From Pseudomonas sp. G2-4 (GTDB lineage Bacteria > Pseudomonadota > Gammaproteobacteria > Pseudomonadales > Pseudomonadaceae): DNA of 64,000 nt. The stretch is taken from contig NZ_CP125957.1 of assembly GCF_030064125.1 (NCBI RefSeq), positions 3,596,001-3,660,000 on the forward strand. Reading direction: 5' to 3'. This document shows positions 63,135-64,000 of the stretch, piece by piece. Below the pieces are notes generated by a model. The model saw only the letters and a program-made list of their open reading frames with translations. It made no database searches and had not been told where the DNA came from. Position 1 is the first letter of the stretch. Every line of letters begins with the position of its first letter. The position numbers and the translations under genes are program-made.

Positions 63135-64000
63135 AGCCTTTTCGCGCCCTGCTCCTGCAGGCCAGCAGCTTGTTATTCGCCGGGCTGGCCTTCGCCGCGC
63201 CGCAGCACGCCTTGACGTTGTACAACGAACCACCGAGATACCCGGCCGATTTCAAGCATTTCGACTACGTGAACCCCGATGCCCCCAAAGGCGGCGTGTT
63301 CCGCCAGGGCGGGTTTGGTGGTTTCGACAGCCTCAACCCGTTCATCAGCAAAGGTGTACCGGCCGATGACATCGGCCTGATCTACGACACCCTGGCCAAG
63401 CAAGGCTTGGACGAACCCTTCACCGAATACGGTCTGATCGCCGAAAAAATCGAGAAAGCTCCGGACAATGGCTGGGTGCGTTTCTACTTGCGTCCCGAAG
63501 CCCGCTTCAACGACGGTCATCCGCTGCGCGCCGAAGACGTGGTCTTCAGCTTCCAGACCCTGACCAAGGACGGCGCCCCGATGTTTCGCGGGTATTACAA
63601 CGATGTCGCCGAAGTCATCGCCGAAACCCCGCTCAAAGTGCTGTTCAAGTTCAAGCACACCAACAACCGCGAATTGCCGTTGATCCTCGGCCAATTGCCG
63701 GTATTGCCAAAACACTGGTGGGCCGAGCGCGATTTCAACAAAGGCAACCTGGAGATCCCCCTCGGCAGCGGCCCCTACAAGGTCGCCGAAGTAAAGGCCG
63801 GACGCTCGATTCGCTATGAGCGCGTGAAGGACTACTGGGGCAAGGACCTGCCGGTCAATCGCGGCTTCTACAATTTCGACGTACTGACCACCGATTACTA
63901 CCGCGACAACACCGTCGCGGTCGAGGCATTGAAAGCCGGGCAGTTCGATTTCTGGCTGGAGATGACCGCCAAGAACTGGGCCAACGCCTACAACATTCCG
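63131..64000 (+). CDS. Second family 5 extracellular solute-binding protein (partial, runs off the window)
   Basis: 290 codons are visible from ATG 63131, overlapping the previous stop (ATGA). The signal peptide is KPFRALLLQASSLLFAGLAFA. The body is a close paralogue of the preceding gene, sharing the blocks FDYVNPDAPKGG, LRPEARFNDGHPLRAEDVVFSF, LPVLPKHWW and an identical VKDYWGKDLPVNRG. The frame is still open at the window end. Permease and ATPase genes (yejBEF-type) are expected just beyond. Confidence 0.9.
   Translation, partial: MKPFRALLLQASSLLFAGLAFAAPQHALTLYNEPPRYPADFKHFDYVNPDAPKGGVFRQGGFGGFDSLNPFISKGVPADDIGLIYDTLAKQGLDEPFTEYGLIAEKIEKAPDNGWVRFYLRPEARFNDGHPLRAEDVVFSFQTLTKDGAPMFRGYYNDVAEVIAETPLKVLFKFKHTNNRELPLILGQLPVLPKHWWAERDFNKGNLEIPLGSGPYKVAEVKAGRSIRYERVKDYWGKDLPVNRGFYNFDVLTTDYYRDNTVAVEALKAGQFDFWLEMTAKNWANAYNIP

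Overview
This is about 64 kb of a Pseudomonas chromosome, most likely from the P. fluorescens complex. The core genes are GC-rich with Pseudomonas-type products and order: kguD, the MoxR/DUF58/BatABD block, sbcDC, dnaQ-rnhA-methyltransferase/gloB-mltD, nadK, pepN and YeaC. The intergenic spaces carry two families of short REP-type palindromes that are characteristic of fluorescent pseudomonads. Genes were assigned by reading the protein sequences; no database search was run.

Layout. 1-1.1 kb holds the end of a 2-ketogluconate locus (transporter C-terminus and kguD). 1.3-5.6 kb is an AT-richer accessory island bounded by REP elements. It has a ricin-type lectin, a small membrane protein and a compact candidate RiPP locus: an unannotated 38-residue peptide, an intercistronic hairpin, a YcaO cyclodehydratase-like enzyme and a type I ABC exporter. 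5.6-6.9 kb has REP clusters and a DUF6124-type gene preceded by a hairpin-rich leader. 6.9-13.7 kb is a translationally coupled MoxR-DUF58-DUF4381-BatA-BatB/C-BatD operon. 13.8-20 kb carries an ABC-F ATPase and an orphan type VI secretion vgrG. That vgrG has a C-terminal HExxH metallopeptidase and is broken by three frameshifts, while a small exported candidate immunity gene beside it is intact.

20-25.6 kb is sbcD-sbcC-GST. 25.7-27.9 kb has two very small exported proteins, a lactonase-like beta-propeller protein and a DUF5629-type protein. 28-35.1 kb is a sugar-acid (pentonate/hexonate) catabolic cluster: semialdehyde dehydrogenase, AraD1/GguC-type enzyme, MFS permease, IlvD/Edd dehydratase and a GntR regulator, with two matching GntR-type operator half-palindromes in the divergent promoter. 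35.2-40 kb encodes a 1570-residue DUF6543 (dermonecrotic-toxin-N-terminal-like) protein. 40.3-43.8 kb is an RND/MMPL exporter with a YCF48-like propeller. 44.2-51.8 kb is housekeeping: pepN, DUF2797, YeaC, rhomboid protease, metallophosphatase, nadK and DUF1853. 51.9-56.1 kb has ArsB, an FMN reductase, a LysR regulator and a GNAT enzyme. 56.4-61.1 kb is dnaQ, rnhA, a methyltransferase, gloB and mltD. 61.3 kb to the end holds two tandem peptide-type solute-binding proteins, the second cut by the window edge.

The most interesting items are the minimal YcaO locus, the decayed VgrG-metallopeptidase beside intact immunity, the hairpin leader with repeated TTTGGTAG loops, and the long-form REP mosaic.
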